A stretch of 64,000 bases of DNA from Prorocentrum cordatum (GCA_963575745.1 CAUYUJ010003002.1:824403-888402); one strand, 5' to 3'; numbered from the stretch's first letter, positions 10,461-20,560 are shown. Notes: generated from the sequence alone by a model not told the origin. Numbers and translations: made by a program.

Positions 10461-11005
10461 ATGATGAGGAGGGCGGTGACCCGCGATGATGGCGACAACG
10501 ACGGCATGGCCAGCGACGGTGCCGATGATGGCGACGACTCTGGAAAGATTGGACATGCGCTCGCGGCGACGCGCGCGCATGTCGCCCGCGTGGTATTTTT
10601 GTTGCATCAACTTCGCACCCTGGGTGCATAACAAAGCATCGCGAGTGCACCACGCGGCGTGATGAGATCGCTGGTTTTTTTAAATTAGGATTTCAGAAAC
10701 TGCACGCGGGCAAGACTTAATATTTGTAATGAAAACATTGTGTTGTCATTATGTTATTATTTTGAAATGCTTACACGCACAGTGTGTATGTGTGTGTGTT
10801 GTCAGGATTTTGACATGAACGCGCGCGTGTGCACGTTGCGGATTTTTTGGCAAGAGATTATCGACGTGGACGACAGGACGTCCATGTTGAGAGGGAAAAT
10901 GATGAAACATGTTGACTTTATATGACTTTTGTAGGTTAGGATGGAACGTCCTGGATGGGGCGGCTATCGGCCGGGGAGAGGGGGGAGTATGAGTATATTC
11001 TAGTA
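10461..11005. other. spacer with GATGNCGACG repeats then AT-richer unique sequence
   Basis: GATGATGGCGACAACG repeats at 10,485-10,560. The segment 10,660-10,930 is relatively AT-rich and unique. No gene seen. Confidence 0.4.
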
Positions 11006-11009
11006 AGGT

Positions 11010-11135
11010 ATAAGGATAGGAGTAGGAGTAGGAGTAGGAGTAGGAGTAAGAGGAGGAGAAGGAGGAGGAGGAGGAGGAGGAGGAGGAGGAAAAGGAAAAG
11101 GAGGAGGAGGAAAGACATGGAGGTCGAGGAGGCGG
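11010..11135. repeat. (GGAGTA)n and (GGA)n tract
   Basis: GGAGTAGGAGTAGGAGTAGG grading into GAGGAGGAGG, at the 3' side of the SGNH exon at 11.2-11.3 kb. Confidence 0.9.
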
Positions 11136-11184
11136 TGGAGGAGGATATCCACAACATGCCCTTCCCCCCCGGCGCCCCTCCCCC

Positions 11185-11304
11185 TGGCGGGCGGCACGGT
11201 CACGACGCCCACCGCTGGCGAGCTCGGAGCCGCGCTGGCGACCCCGTGCAGGTGCCTCAGGCGCGCGAGGATGCCGTGCGGGCCGCCTGGGCGCGCCGAA
11301 CTCC
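11185..11304 (-). CDS. SGNH/GDSL hydrolase, exon after block III
   Basis: Minus-strand exon after a pyrimidine-containing acceptor (GGCTTTTGCAG, ending at 11,305). It reads ILARLRHLHGVASAAP and then the strand VGVVTVPPAR. SGNH hydrolases have a helix with the pattern LR-x-LH after block III and then a strand ending in P, where block IV sits. The match of pattern and phase with the GGTND exon supports one gene. The 3' end is uncertain. The frame stays open through GEGHVVDILLHRLLDLH to about 11,115 before entering a (GGA)n-derived Pro run, so the exon may be longer. The catalytic D-x-x-H of block V was not found downstream in this window and may lie beyond base 1. Confidence 0.5.
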
Positions 11305-11324
11305 CTGCAAAAGCCCCCGCCCCC

Positions 11325-11530
11325 CGGAGCAGGAGCAGGAGCAGGATGAGGCGGAGGAGGAGGAGGCGGAGGCGGAGGAGGAGGAGGAGGAGGAGGTGGA
11401 GGAGGGGTACTATAAGAAGGATGGGGTGTCGGAGGAGGAGGGAGAGGAGGAGGAAGTCCTCCTCCCCCTCCTCCCCCTCCTCCTCCTCCTCCTCCTCCTC
11501 CTCCTCCTCATCCTTGGCGTCCTTCCTTCT
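11325..11530. repeat. (GAG)n followed by (CTC)n, inverted
   Basis: Purine tract 11,325-11,455, then pyrimidine tract 11,456-11,520. The two arms are complementary and could fold back. Confidence 0.85.
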
Positions 11531-11739
11531 CCCCCTCCTCCCGCCCCCCCCGCCGCATCCAAGGTCCACCACGGACGAGGGCCGAGGCCGGTGCCCCACG
11601 CAGCCCAAGGCCTCCCGAGCGAGACGCCCTTTTGGCCGCTGGAGGGTGGGCGGACGGCGGGCGATCGGAGGGTGGGCCGACGGCGGGCCCACATATCCCC
11701 GACGCGAGCACACACCGATCTTCGGCCCAGCGTGGGCCG

Positions 11740-11945
11740 GGGCTTCGTACAGTGGAACCCCATGCCAGGAAGCACCCTGTTTGCCTCCAGGGTGCCCTGG
11801 GTCTCTCTTTTGGGTTTCGATGGTTTTGCTGCGAAGAGCGTGACGCTCCCACACCAAGAATCCATAGACATCCTGGGGTCTCAGGGTTGGACTTCGGGTG
11901 GGAGGTTTCTTGTGGTCGAGCTCCCACTGTACAGTCATCGTGCTT
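11740..11945 (-). repeat. inverted copy of the 5.81-6.08 kb dispersed repeat
   Basis: GGAACCCCATGCCAGGAAGC, CTCCAGGGTGCCCTGGG and GGGTTTCGATGGTTTTGCTG are reverse complements of the elements at 5.81-6.08 kb. Confidence 0.75.
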
Positions 11946-12400
11946 CCACGTTCTACGTCGCAGCGCGGCAGAGGAAGTCCGCACGCGCGCTCGGGCAAGC
12001 CAACATCATCGTGCTTCCACAGGGAGCGCCACAGAAAGAACGAAGGAGCTCTTCTAGCCACGGCGGGCCTCGGCCGCGAACAGACTCCCCGACCCAGATC
12101 TAAGGCACGGCCCAACAGCCCGACCCCCTCCCGAGCCCAAAGGGGCCCTCATTTCTGCGCCTTGACTCTGAGGTGCCCCGGCAACTCGCCAACTGGAGGC
12201 CTCAAAACTGGTAGTCTCCGACGCCATGTCTTGTTCACCACGGCGACCCCCGAAGGTCCCGACCCCTTCCCCGGCATCGGCTCTTCCACCCGAGCATCGT
12301 CTTCTTGCCCGCCCCTGGGGACTGGCCAGGGCCCCAGGGAGGCCGAGACTTGCCATCACACATATATCCGGGCGTGTGGTGGGAGGAGGCGGCCTCCCTC
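11946..12400. other. intronic spacer with a dispersed block
   Basis: 12,213-12,290 (TCCGACGCCATGTCTTGTTC, GCGACCCCCGAAGGTCCCGA) belongs to the GACGYCGTGATTTTGTT family of 46.57 and 49.73 kb. The rest is unique. Confidence 0.45.
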
Positions 12401-12402
12401 GC

Positions 12403-12532
12403 CTCGCAGGACGTCGTTGGTGCCCCCCAGCACGAGCACGAAGTCCACGCGCACGCCTTGCCCCGCCAGCTGCGATAACACCTTCGGCAGCCTGGCGCGG
12501 CCGTGGCTGCCGCGCCCGGCGAGGCCGTCAAC
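12403..12532 (-). CDS. SGNH/GDSL hydrolase, exon with blocks II and III (GGTND)
   Basis: Exon reading VDGLAGRGSHGRARLPKVL, then a hydrophobic strand VDFVLVLGGTND and VLR. Block II is the Gly in DGLAG, and block III is GGTND, whose Asn completes the oxyanion hole in SGNH hydrolases. Spacing between the blocks (about 30 residues with an LPKVL helix) is typical of the family. The 3' splice site reads CGAG followed by GCGAGG, a GC donor. It joins in frame to the next exon after TTTTGCAG at 11.3 kb, giving NDVLRGSS. The exon is flanked by about 300 bp of CTTCTCC repeats on its 5' side. Enzymes of this superfamily hydrolyse esters, lipids, acyl or carbohydrate-acetyl groups; the substrate cannot be inferred. 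Confidence 0.65.
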
Positions 12533-12539
12533 CGCTCCG

Positions 12540-12900
12540 CCGCCGCCTCCTCCCCTCCCCCTCCTCCTCCTATTCCTCCTCCTTCTTCTCCTTCTCCTTC
12601 TCCTTCTCCTTCTCTTTCTCCTTCTCCTTCTCCTCCTTCTCCTTCTCCTCCTCCTCCTTCTTCTCCTCCTTCTCCTCCTCCTTCTCCTCCTCCTCCTTCT
12701 CCTTCTCCTTCTCCTTCTCCTTCGCCTTCTCCTTCTCCTTCTCCTTCTCCTTCTCCTTCTCTTCTTCCTTCTCCTTTTCCTCCTCTTTCTCCTCCGCCTC
12801 CTCCTTCCCTTCTTCTTTCTCATTCATCTTCTCCACCTCCTTCTTTTTCCTTCTCCTCCCACCCTCCCTGCCTTCCTCCTCCCCCCTCCTCCCGCCGCTC
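12540..12900. repeat. (CTTCTC)n/(CTC)n tract
   Basis: About 350 bp of CTCCTTCTCCTTCTC, within the intron between SGNH exons. Confidence 0.95.
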
Positions 12901-13239
12901 TCGCTCCCTCGCCCCCCCCCCCCTCCCGCCCTCTTCCCCCCTCTCGCCTCCCCTTTCGCACCGCCACCAGGGCCCTCCCCCCGTTTCCAGCCCCCCGCCC
13001 TCTCCCGTCACCGAGGCGGCCGTCGAAGCCGAGGCGGCGGTCGCAATTCTTGTTCGAGCCAGGCGTCCAGGGCCCTCCCTCACAGATCGATCCAGCTCGA
13101 AGAATGGCGCAGAAAGACGGGGTCCGGGGCTCTGGTCGCGATTTTTGGCGATGTTGTGTTTTTTTTTTCGGGACAACGGATCTCAGGGGTGGTCAGGAAG
13201 TGCTCGCCAGCGCCCAGCATGGCTGGAGAACAGACGCGT

Positions 13240-13665
13240 CCTCCTCTCCCCCTCCTCCTCCTCCTCCTCTTCCTCCTCCTCCTCGCCTTCTCCTCCTCCT
13301 CCTCCTCCTCCTCTTCTCCTCCTCCTCCTCCTCGTTCTCCCCCTCCTTCTCCTCCTCCTCCTCTTCCTCCTGTTTTTTCTCCCCCACCCCCCTCCTCGGG
13401 CTCCTCGTCCCCCCCCTCGTCCTCTCCTCCTCCTCCTCCTCCCCTCCTCCTCCTCCTCCTCCTCCTCCTCCTCCTCCTCCTCCCCCTCCTCCTCCTCCTC
13501 CTCCTCCTCCTCCTCTCCTCCTGCTACTGCCTCTCCTCCTCCTCCTCCTCCTCTTCCTCCTCCTCCTCCTCCTCCTTCTCCTCCTCCTCGCTCTCCCTCT
13601 GTCGAGCCCCTCCCCCCATCTCTCTCTCGAGCCCCTCCTCCTCCTCCTCCTCCTCCTGTGAATCT
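13240..13665. repeat. (CTC)n polypyrimidine tract
   Basis: About 420 bp, nearly pure pyrimidine on the plus strand. Confidence 0.95.
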
Positions 13666-14222
13666 GGCCGGAGCAACTTAACTGGAGCTGGCCGAATATC
13701 GACTGGGACCCTCGCAGGGCTGCCTCTGATGTTTGGGTAGCTCCAGAAACACTGAATCCAAACATGTGGACTTGACATGGAGCAAACGGATCCTGAGAGA
13801 CACGGATCTTGCACGCGGGTTCTTTCCCCCGAGACCAGCTGCTCGTCCTGCGTTGTTTGTCTGACATTTTGGGGCCCATGGATGGCCACATGAGGCCAAA
13901 CATAACGAACAACTCCAGGGCTTGCTTCCCTCAGGTCGAAGGGCCCAGGGCCACGCAAATAATTAGATAAACACAACTCCCAGACTCCCGCATCTCTTCC
14001 AATCTTCTGGATGCTCATCGCCCCCCCCCACTTCCCATAATATCCACATCTTCCTGGTCATCGGCGATTCTTTGTGTCTGCGTGGTGTTCCCCCTCCTGG
14101 ATCAGGCCCCCGTCTGCTCCATCACGAAATCTGCGTCTCCTCTTTGCTCCCGCCGCCTTCCGCCGGCGGGCCCGCTTGCACTGCTCTCGTCTGCAGACCC
14201 CTGGTGCGGGAGCGTCCAGGAT
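13666..14222. other. unique intronic spacer
   Basis: Ordinary-complexity sequence inside the presumed SGNH intron. Minus-strand ATTTCGTGATGGAGCAG (14,119-14,135) and its surroundings are open in one frame but unassigned. Confidence 0.4.
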
Positions 14223-14413
14223 AGAGGCCTCCCGACTGGGGTCCGAGCAGGTGGGGTCGGAGGATCACGCCGCATCGCGCGTGCATCGCCGATGTATATC
14301 GGGGGCGCCGGCGTGGAGAAAGTCGGGCTCCACATCGAGCTGCCTGCCAGGTGCATCGGCGATGCGGTTCGACCCACCGACCCCATCTGCGCGGACCCCA
14401 TGTGGCAGGGCAA
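14223..14413. mobile_element. foldback (MITE-like) element family A, copy 1
   Basis: Starts AGAGGCCTCC then GGGGTC(C)GAG and GTCGGAGGATCACGCCGCAT. It ends CGATGCGGTTCGACCC..GACCCCATCTGCGCGGACCCCAT. The ends are imperfect inverted repeats of about 70 bp around a CATCGCCGATG-rich centre. It aligns throughout with 49,917-50,146. Non-autonomous; no ORF. Confidence 0.65.
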
Positions 14414-14474
14414 GAGGGGAGCGTTCAAGAGGCGGGGTCGCAGATCATGGCCCGAGGCAGGTGCGCGGACGAGG

Positions 14475-14476
14475 GA

Positions 14477-14507
<31 letters not shown>

Positions 14508-14738
14508 AGGAGGAGGAGGAGGAGGAGGAGGAGGAGGAGGAGGAGGAGGAGGGAGGAGGAGGAGGAGGGAGGAGGAGGAGGAGGAGGAGGGGGAGGAGGA
14601 GGAGGGGAGGAGGAGGAGGAGGAGCGAACGAACCCCAAAGGAGGAGGAGGAGGAGGAGGAGGAGGAGGAGGAGGAGGAGGAGGAGGAGGAGGAGGAGGGG
14701 GAGGAGGAGGAGGAGGAGGAGGAGGAGGAGGAGAGATG
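14475..14738. repeat. (GGA)n polypurine tract
   Basis: About 260 bp of GAGGAGGAGG on the plus strand, the mirror strand bias of nearby CT tracts. Confidence 0.95.
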
Positions 14739-15270
14739 TGTTGAAAAGAAGATGGGACCACGAAGCCCAGGGAGACAGCATGACCCCGGCCATGATATCC
14801 ACACACCCCTAGTGCTCACCCCCCTCTCAGACGGCCCCCGGCTGAAAACCGCCAGGCAAAATTCCGCCGTGGCCCTCGCAGAGCCCCCCTGACCATCTAT
14901 CGCGCCACAGGGCCCGGAAGGACGCAGAAAATGCTCCCCAGAGTACCAAAGTAAAAAGAGATCATCAACATGTTTGGCTCGGGTGTGGGCAGAAATCGGC
15001 CCCGCGCGAGCGCCGGCGCGGCCTGACCGCCATGTGGCCAGTGGTGTCCCCCCAGTTGCCCGCGTTGTGCACCTGCCCGCCCGCCCATCCCTTGAGGTTC
15101 GAGGAGGATCGAGGCTCCAGGCTCGAGGCTCGCGGATCGATGTGCGAAGATCGATTTTGGCGGGGCGTTTCTGGCTCGCTTGGGACCCCTGGAAGCCTCG
15201 GGAAAGATCAGTCATCACCAAATCGAGAAGCCGGATCGAATCGGAACGTGCAACGCCGTGCACAATGCAA
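14739..15270. other. unique spacer
   Basis: Includes GATCGA-rich short repeats at 15,105-15,175 (GAGGCTCCAGGCTCGAGGCT). Open frames on the minus strand near 14.9-15.1 kb are not recognised. Confidence 0.4.
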
Positions 15271-15282
15271 TTTTGGCGGCGC

Positions 15283-15425
15283 GCACGAGGGGGTAGGCGG
15301 AGGGGGGAAGGCTTCTCAGACGCAGGCTGCTTCTTAGAAGGAGGCGGCCCCAGATCCACAGACAGGGCCCACTTCTTCTAACAAGCAAGATCCTTCGAAG
15401 AAGCCTTCCCCCCTCCCCCCCTACC
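15283..15425. mobile_element. foldback (MITE-like) element family B, copy 1
   Basis: GGGGGGAAGGCTTCTCAGAC, GCTGCTTCTTAGAAGGAGGC, then GGGCCCACTTCTTCTAAC and TCGAAGAAGCCTTCCCCCC: a long imperfect palindrome. Copies at 46,197-46,330 and 52,715-52,848 share the arms and part of the left flank (GGCGGCGC(G/A)CACGAGGGGG). Confidence 0.7.
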
Positions 15426-15950
15426 CCCCCTCTGCGCGTGGCTGATCATGATGGGCAATGAGTCCTGAAGGGAACGGGTCCTGGACCCTGGGGCCGCCCC
15501 CCAAGAGGAGCTCTGCATCCTCAGTCGTTATCCGACGGTCCCGCGGCCCGTGGCAAGCCCCGAAACCCGGAAAACGGCGAACAACAACCTCCGGACCCGC
15601 TTCCCTCGGGACCCGCTTCCCTCGGCCCTCGGGGAGACGTAAGACTCGGGTACGGGGGACTCGGGTGGGCCCGACGGGGCCATCATGAAAACGACGATAC
15701 CCAATCTGAGGTTTGACGCGAACTCCCGCTGCAAGCATCGCACACGAACACTGGACCGTCAATGACCAGGGCGCGCTCGTCAAAAAACGTTGGCAGACTC
15801 GAGTTCCGGCTTGCTCGAATCTTACGTTTCCCCGATTCGGGCTGCACCGGAACGTCAGAGCATCGGAATCGAAGCGGATCGGGCCAGCCAGGATCGACGT
15901 CCCGGATCCCCGACGCCGTGATTTTGTTGCATCATCCTCGGCGTCTTCTC
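15426..15950. other. unique spacer
   Basis: Contains a GGACCCGCTTCCCTCGG tandem duplicate at 15,593-15,629 and a GACGCCGTGATTTTGTTGCA block at 15,911-15,930 (dispersed family). No gene seen. Confidence 0.45.
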
Positions 15951-16100
15951 CGTACTTCTCCTTCTCCTTTTCCTCCTCTTTCTCATCTTCCTCCTCCTCC
16001 TCCTCCTCCTCCTCCTCCTCCTCTTCATCCTGGTTCTCCTCATCCTCCTTCTCCTCCTCCTCCTCCTCTTTTCTCTCCTCCTCCTGCTGCTTCTACTCGC
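15950..16100. repeat. (CTC)n tract
   Basis: Pyrimidine tract immediately 3' (minus sense) of an SGNH exon. Confidence 0.9.
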
Positions 16101-16115
16101 GCCCCCCCCCCCGAC

Positions 16116-16245
16116 CGTGAAGTCGTACCCGGCGCCGCGGAGTAGCTCCTCCAGGAACTTGGGGTACGACTCGCTTGCGCTGTTGGACGGCGGATCTCCT
16201 GGCGGGCCGCCACCCCTCTTCGCACCGCCCGCTCGCTCTCGGGGG
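16116..16245 (-). CDS. SGNH/GDSL hydrolase, exon between blocks I and II
   Basis: Minus-strand exon opening after CCCCGACAG (acceptor at 16,246-16,247). It reads a hydrophilic linker and then SESYPKFLEELLRGAGYDFT. In SGNH enzymes a YP-x-x-L-x-x-L-L helix follows block I and leads to the strand before block II, and this exon fits that position. It contains no low-complexity run, unlike its surroundings of (CTC)n and poly-C. The 3' boundary is next to CGGT, and the next exon (12.5 kb) also begins at CGGT. Joining them anywhere inside the shared CGGT gives the in-frame sequence FTVDGLAG. The 5' phase relative to the GDSLT exon is ambiguous, because two or three AG positions are possible. Confidence 0.55.
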
Positions 16246-16393
16246 CTGTCGGGGCCGTGGGGCGTCCAGGGCGACGCGGGGCGAGCTTACGCCCTTTGTC
16301 TTTTTGGCTGGCAGGGGCCTTCTTTCGGGTGCATTGACGCCCGCCCCGCCAACATTAGGCTGGGCATGTTCCCTACAGGCGGATGTTGGATTA

Positions 16394-16428
16394 TATATAT
16401 ATATATACATATATGTATATGTTTTTTT

Positions 16429-16475
<47 letters not shown>
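16394..16475. repeat. (TA)n microsatellite
   Basis: Two TATATA runs flanking a GT(T)12 segment. Confidence 0.95.
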
Positions 16476-16478
<3 letters not shown>

Positions 16479-16659
16479 ACAATTACCCCAACAAGGACAA
16501 ACACAGGAAACAAGATCGTCCCCAGACTATTTTTCGTATGTTGGATTACTCCTCCTGTAGAGGGACATGCCCGACTTAACCCCAGCGCCCGCCTGCCACC
16601 AGCCCGGGGCGGGAGCCTCGACCGCCACCTGCAGCAGAGGCGAGGGGCCAGAACAAAAA

Positions 16660-16900
16660 ACGAGGAGGAGGAGGAGGAGGAGGAGGAGGTGAAGGAGGAA
16701 CCAGAAAAAAACACTCGTGCCCCTGCCTGCTCCTGCTCCTGCTCCTCCTCCTCCTCCTGCTATTCCTCCTCCTCCTGCTCCTCCTCCCCCTCTTCCTCCT
16801 CCTCCTCCTCCTTCTGCTCCTCCTCCCCCTCCTCCTCCTCCTCCTCTTCCTCCTCCTCCTCCTCCTCCTCCTCCTCCTCCTCCTCCTCCTCCTCCTCCAG
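16660..16900. repeat. (GAG)n then (CTC)n, inverted tracts
   Basis: Purine tract 16,660-16,700 and pyrimidine tract 16,725-16,900. Confidence 0.9.
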
Positions 16901-16919
16901 GGGGCCGGAACAAGCAAAA

Positions 16920-17048
16920 AACACGAAGGAGGGTTCTTGCGCGTACAAGGCTTTCGGACCTCTGCGCTGGCTCCGGCTCTCTGGCCTCCAGGAGCCGTGC
17001 AGCAGCGGCGCTTCGCCGAGGGAGTTCCCAGTGCGCCCGGACCGTCAC
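16920..17048 (-). CDS. exon-like island, hypothetical
   Basis: Minus-strand frame VTVRAHWELPRRSAAAARLL followed by EAREPEPAQRSESLVRARTL LRVF, bordered downstream by a 170-bp CT tract. It is a unique-sequence island lying 5' (in reading direction) of the SGNH exon at 16.2 kb, so it could be an additional exon in that gene. No conserved SGNH motif is present, and an overlapping frame (AERDGPGALGTPSAKRRCC) is also open. Confidence 0.2.
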
Positions 17049-17147
17049 GCTCGGCCGCTGGAGACCCGAAAACCAAACCTCCTCTCGTTCGGGGACTGCT
17101 AGAAAGGTGCCCCTGGCCTCATCATATTGTTCCCATCCTACTGCAGG

Positions 17148-17290
17148 ATCACATCCCAGAAATAATTTCGAGCACCCGGAAAGGTGTCAATAGAGAGTCG
17201 AAGCAGTGTCGAAACAGTGTCGAAACAGTGTCGGGCGAGTGTCTCCTCAGGGCCCGACACGTGAAAACCCTTGAGTTTCGGTACTCTTTT
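17148..17290 (+). repeat. dispersed repeat with GAAACAGTGTCG, copy 1
   Basis: ATCCCAGAAATAATTTCGAG, then GAAACAGTGTCG in tandem, GCGAGTGTC and GGGCCCGACACGTGAA. A second copy at 40,445-40,550 has AACTAATTTCGAACACCCAG and AGGCCCGATACATGAA. Confidence 0.75.
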
Positions 17291-18295
17291 GGGCGCTCGA
17301 AATTCGGAAGCATCATAACCCTGGCCCAAGGTGCCCCCAGCTTTTTCGTTCAACTTTGGAGCCCTTGGGGCCCTCTGGGCCTCGTGAGGCGTGCTCTGGA
17401 GGCCGTGGGGGCCTCCGTGGAAATCCTGGGGTACGTTGGGCCAGGGGCACTTCTAGCAACACCCGACTCGTTGCGAAAAAGCTATGACGAAATTTTTGTC
17501 GTTGTCAATTTTAGGCCTCCGGGGGCCCTTGCAAGGCCCCAGGACCGCGAACACACCGGCTCGGGAAGAGAAGTCGGTCCCGAGGAAAGGGTCGGGACCT
17601 GCAGGGATCGACGTCGTGAACAAAATCACGACGTCGGAACTCTGTGCTCCGCCGAGTGCGCTGGAGGAGTATCAGGACGGGGAAGGAAGGGAGGGGAAGG
17701 AGGAGGGCGACAAGGAATGGGAGGAGCACGAGATTCACTGCGCAACGCTGAGCAGCCATAGGATTCTGCGCTTGCGGGTGCCTTCGAACGAACAGCTGCG
17801 AAGTTACCTGCCTGCATTACTTACTTGTGACACGCTTCGGCGCGATCGGCCAGGCCACGTGAGACAACTTCGCACTTGTCGCGAAAAACCTTCTCGAAGT
17901 AAGCAACTATCTGAATTGCACCGCGGATTGCAGGCGGACGTGAATTGACACGCTGGGCAACCTACACTACCACGGGAACGAGCCCTTCAAAGCGGTGACT
18001 CAGAAACCTTGCGCTGATCGTGCTGTGTAAGTCTTGCGCTGAGCAAGAGAAAATTCAACATAACAGCTCTGAGCCGTGAATGCGCACTCTCGGTAGGGTT
18101 GCGAGGGGTAGAGGATATTGAGTGCAGACTATTTGGGAAAATCGCAAGCATGCATGGCATCTAGAATCACAACACGTGCGCGAACACGGCATGAGGAGAA
18201 CACGATAGCCGCCACCGTGCCGCGAGGCACTGAGTGGATAGTTCTCAGGCCCACTGGAGCCAATCTATTCGTATATGTAGGAATAGAAAGAAGGA
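17291..18295. other. unique spacer
   Basis: About 1 kb with no simple repeats. Short plus-strand frames exist; none is recognised. A GACGTCGTGAACAAAATCACGACGTC palindrome-like block spans 17,610-17,636. Confidence 0.45.
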
Positions 18296-18440
18296 GCGAC
18301 AGAGAGAGAGAGAGAGTGAACGACATACATATATACAAAGAAAGAGAAAGAGGAGGAGAGACAGAGAGAGAGGGAGGGGGGGAGAGAAAGAGAGAGAGAG
18401 AGAGAGAGAACGAGAGAGAGAGAGAGAGAGATCGAGATGA
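18296..18440. repeat. (GA)n microsatellite
   Basis: GAGAGAGA runs with interruptions. Confidence 0.95.
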
Positions 18441-18596
18441 CAGAAAACTCTTGAAAGGGGTCCGCAGCCCGAAGCCGCTGACGCCCTTGGGCGGTTCCGG
18501 AGGCGTGGCGCGTGCTCGTGCGTGTTGTTGCGAAACCTTTTTCCGAGCCCCGAGGGCCCAACATTGGGCAAAGAGGGCGCCACGATGCCCGAGGAC

Positions 18597-18650
18597 CTCC
18601 TCCTTCTCCTCCTCTTCTTCCTCTTCCTCCTCCTCCTCCTGGTTCAAGAG
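18597..18650. repeat. (CTC)n tract
   Basis: Short pyrimidine tract, directly followed by decamer repeats. Confidence 0.9.
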
Positions 18651-18689
18651 AGCTCCGAGTCACTGAAAGATCGCTCCAAGACGCCTAAG

Positions 18690-18960
18690 ATGGCCTGAAG
18701 ACGGCCCATGAGGCCCCCCAAGACGCCCCAAGAGAGCCCCAAGAGCCCCTCCCCCCAAGAGGCCCCCACGATGCAACAATCACTTGCTTTTCTACGTTGT
18801 TCGCATTTGTCGCCTTCTCGGGCTCCACGGCGGCCCAAAGGGCCCCAAAGATGGCCCCAAGACCGCCCAGGGGGCTCAAGGAGGGACCCATGACCGCTCA
18901 AGACGGCCCAAGGGGGCCCCAAGAGGAGTCCACGAGGGAGACCTCGAATTGACACTTCGA
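18690..18960 (+). repeat. ~10-bp CCCAAGANGG array
   Basis: Tandem decamer-like units (CCCCAAGACG, CCCAAGAGGC), 9-12 bp each. Same family and polarity as 19.18-19.79, 20.16-20.56, 22.12-22.21 and 23.6-26.03 kb. Confidence 0.85.
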
Positions 18961-19044
18961 GCCCTCCGCTCCGAGATGACCTCCGAGACCGCCAGCAGGC
19001 CTCCAAGCAGCCCCTGAAGGCCCTCAAGAGGTCTACTTCACCGG

Positions 19045-19135
19045 CGTGCTAAATCTCAAGTGGCTTGGGTTCTTTGAGAACTCCCCCTGTGGCTTCGGCC
19101 CAGCACGCCGGCCACCAGGAATGCTTGCTCAGAGG
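19045..19135 (+). repeat. repeat left-end module with CTTCGGCCCAGC
   Basis: CTTGGGTTCT...CCCCCTGTGGCTTCGGCCCAGC matches 24,615-24,665 (GTTTGGGTTCTGTTAGC, CCCCCTGGGGCTTCGGCCCA). It precedes a decamer array in both places. Confidence 0.65.
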
Positions 19136-19179
19136 TGGTCGGCAAGGGTGTTTCCGTTCCAGATGGATCCAAGATGTCC

Positions 19180-19800
19180 TCCAAGGCAGCCAGTATGGCC
19201 TCCAAGTTCGCGCAAGATGGTCCAAAATGGCCTCCTAGACGGCCCAAGAGGATCAAAGATGCCTCCAAGTCCGCCCAAGAAGCCTCCAAGACGGCACAAG
19301 ACGGCCCTAGAGGCACACAAGAGGTCCTCCAGGAGGTCCTCCAGGAGGGCCCGAAGAGGCTAAACTCAAGGATCCCCCCTTTATGTTTTGACGGATGTTG
19401 CCTTTTGTTTCTTTTCGGCCTTCCGACGGCCCAAGACGGCCCAAGAGGCTCCCAAGATTGCCTCAAGATCGCCCAAGAGGCCTCAAAGATGGCCCCAGGA
19501 CGGCCCAAGAGCGTCCCAAGACGGCCACTAAAGAGCCCCAAGACGACCCAAGAGGCATTCAAGACGCCTAAGAAGCCTCCAAGACGGACGGCTCTTCAGC
19601 GCCCTAGAGGACCCCGACCCCAAAACGGCCAAGAGAGGCTCCCAAGACGGCTTCCGACGGCGTCAGACGGGCCAGACACGCCGCAAGACTGCCAAAGAGG
19701 CAAAGAAGCCCCCAAAGGCCCCCGAGAGACCCAAGGAGGCCTCCAAGAGGCCTCTGAGAGAGGCCCCCAGGAAGCTCCCACGAGGCCCCAGGAATGACGC
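19180..19800 (+). repeat. ~10-bp CCCAAGANGG array
   Basis: GCCCAAGACGGCCCAAGAGG units interrupted at 19,360-19,420 by a T-rich insert (CCTTTTGTTTCTTTTCGGCC) that also recurs near 20,400 and 24,950. Confidence 0.85.
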
Positions 19801-19859
19801 ACGAGGCTCCCAAGAGATCTCCTCATCGTTCTCCTCCTCCTCCTCCTCCTCACTTTTCC

Positions 19860-20015
19860 TTCCCCTCCTCATCCGTGTTTCCCGAAAGGTTTCCACAGCG
19901 GCTCGGTGACCACCTGGTCCGATAGTTTGTCCAAGCCCTGGACGCAAACGTTTGGCCACAGAGGCGCTTTTCACAAAGGCAGGGGGCGGCGGTGATCCGC
20001 CATAAGCGTCTTCGA
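19860..20015 (+). repeat. repeat right-end module, copy A
   Basis: CCCGAAAGGTTTCCACAGCG, GGTCCGATAGTTTGTCCAAG, GGCAGGGGGCGGCGGTGATC and AAGCGTCTTCGAT. Aligns with 22,290-22,450 and 26,096-26,230. Confidence 0.75.
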
Positions 20016-20159
20016 TCCGCCGCCCACGTGTGGCCTTGCCTCAGGGGTGGACGTCATGCAAGATTTTTGAATGCTCCGGTTTCTTCGGGAAGGGTCTCCG
20101 TGGGATCCCGGCCGATCCCGCCGGCCGCGCGGAGATGTCATATCCCATCGGTCTTCCCA

Positions 20160-20560
20160 CGAAAGGCGGCCGCAGGACGGCCTCCAAGGCGGCAAGGTGG
20201 CCTGCAAGGCGGCAAAGGTGGCCCCAACTGTCTCCAGGGCGGCCCAATATGCACTCATGTCTGCCAACAAATGGCCTCACGATGACCCACGACGGCCCAA
20301 GAGACCCCCAATATGGCCTCCAGGACGGCCCAAGAGGCCTCCAAAAAGTCCCCCCAGGTCCAGAGAAGCCAAACTCATTAATTTGTCATTGACTTTCGAA
20401 GGATGCTGGCCTCAGCTTCTTTTCGGCCCACCGACGGCCCAAGACGGCCAAAGAGACTCCTAATATCGCCCAAGGCTTTCAAGATGGCGCCAAGACGGCC
20501 CAAGAGGACCCCCAGACAGTCCCACAGACCACCAAGACGGCCCTAAAGCGGCCAACAACG
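20160..20560 (+). repeat. ~10-bp CCCAAGANGG array
   Basis: GCGGCAAGGTGGCCTGCAAG-type units grading to CCCAAGACGG. Confidence 0.85.

Noticed and set aside
12503-13740. Very long plus-strand frames (up to about 590 codons) of Leu, Ser or Pro runs
   Set aside because: They are shadows of CT tracts. The real coding signal nearby (GGTND exon) is on the minus strand.
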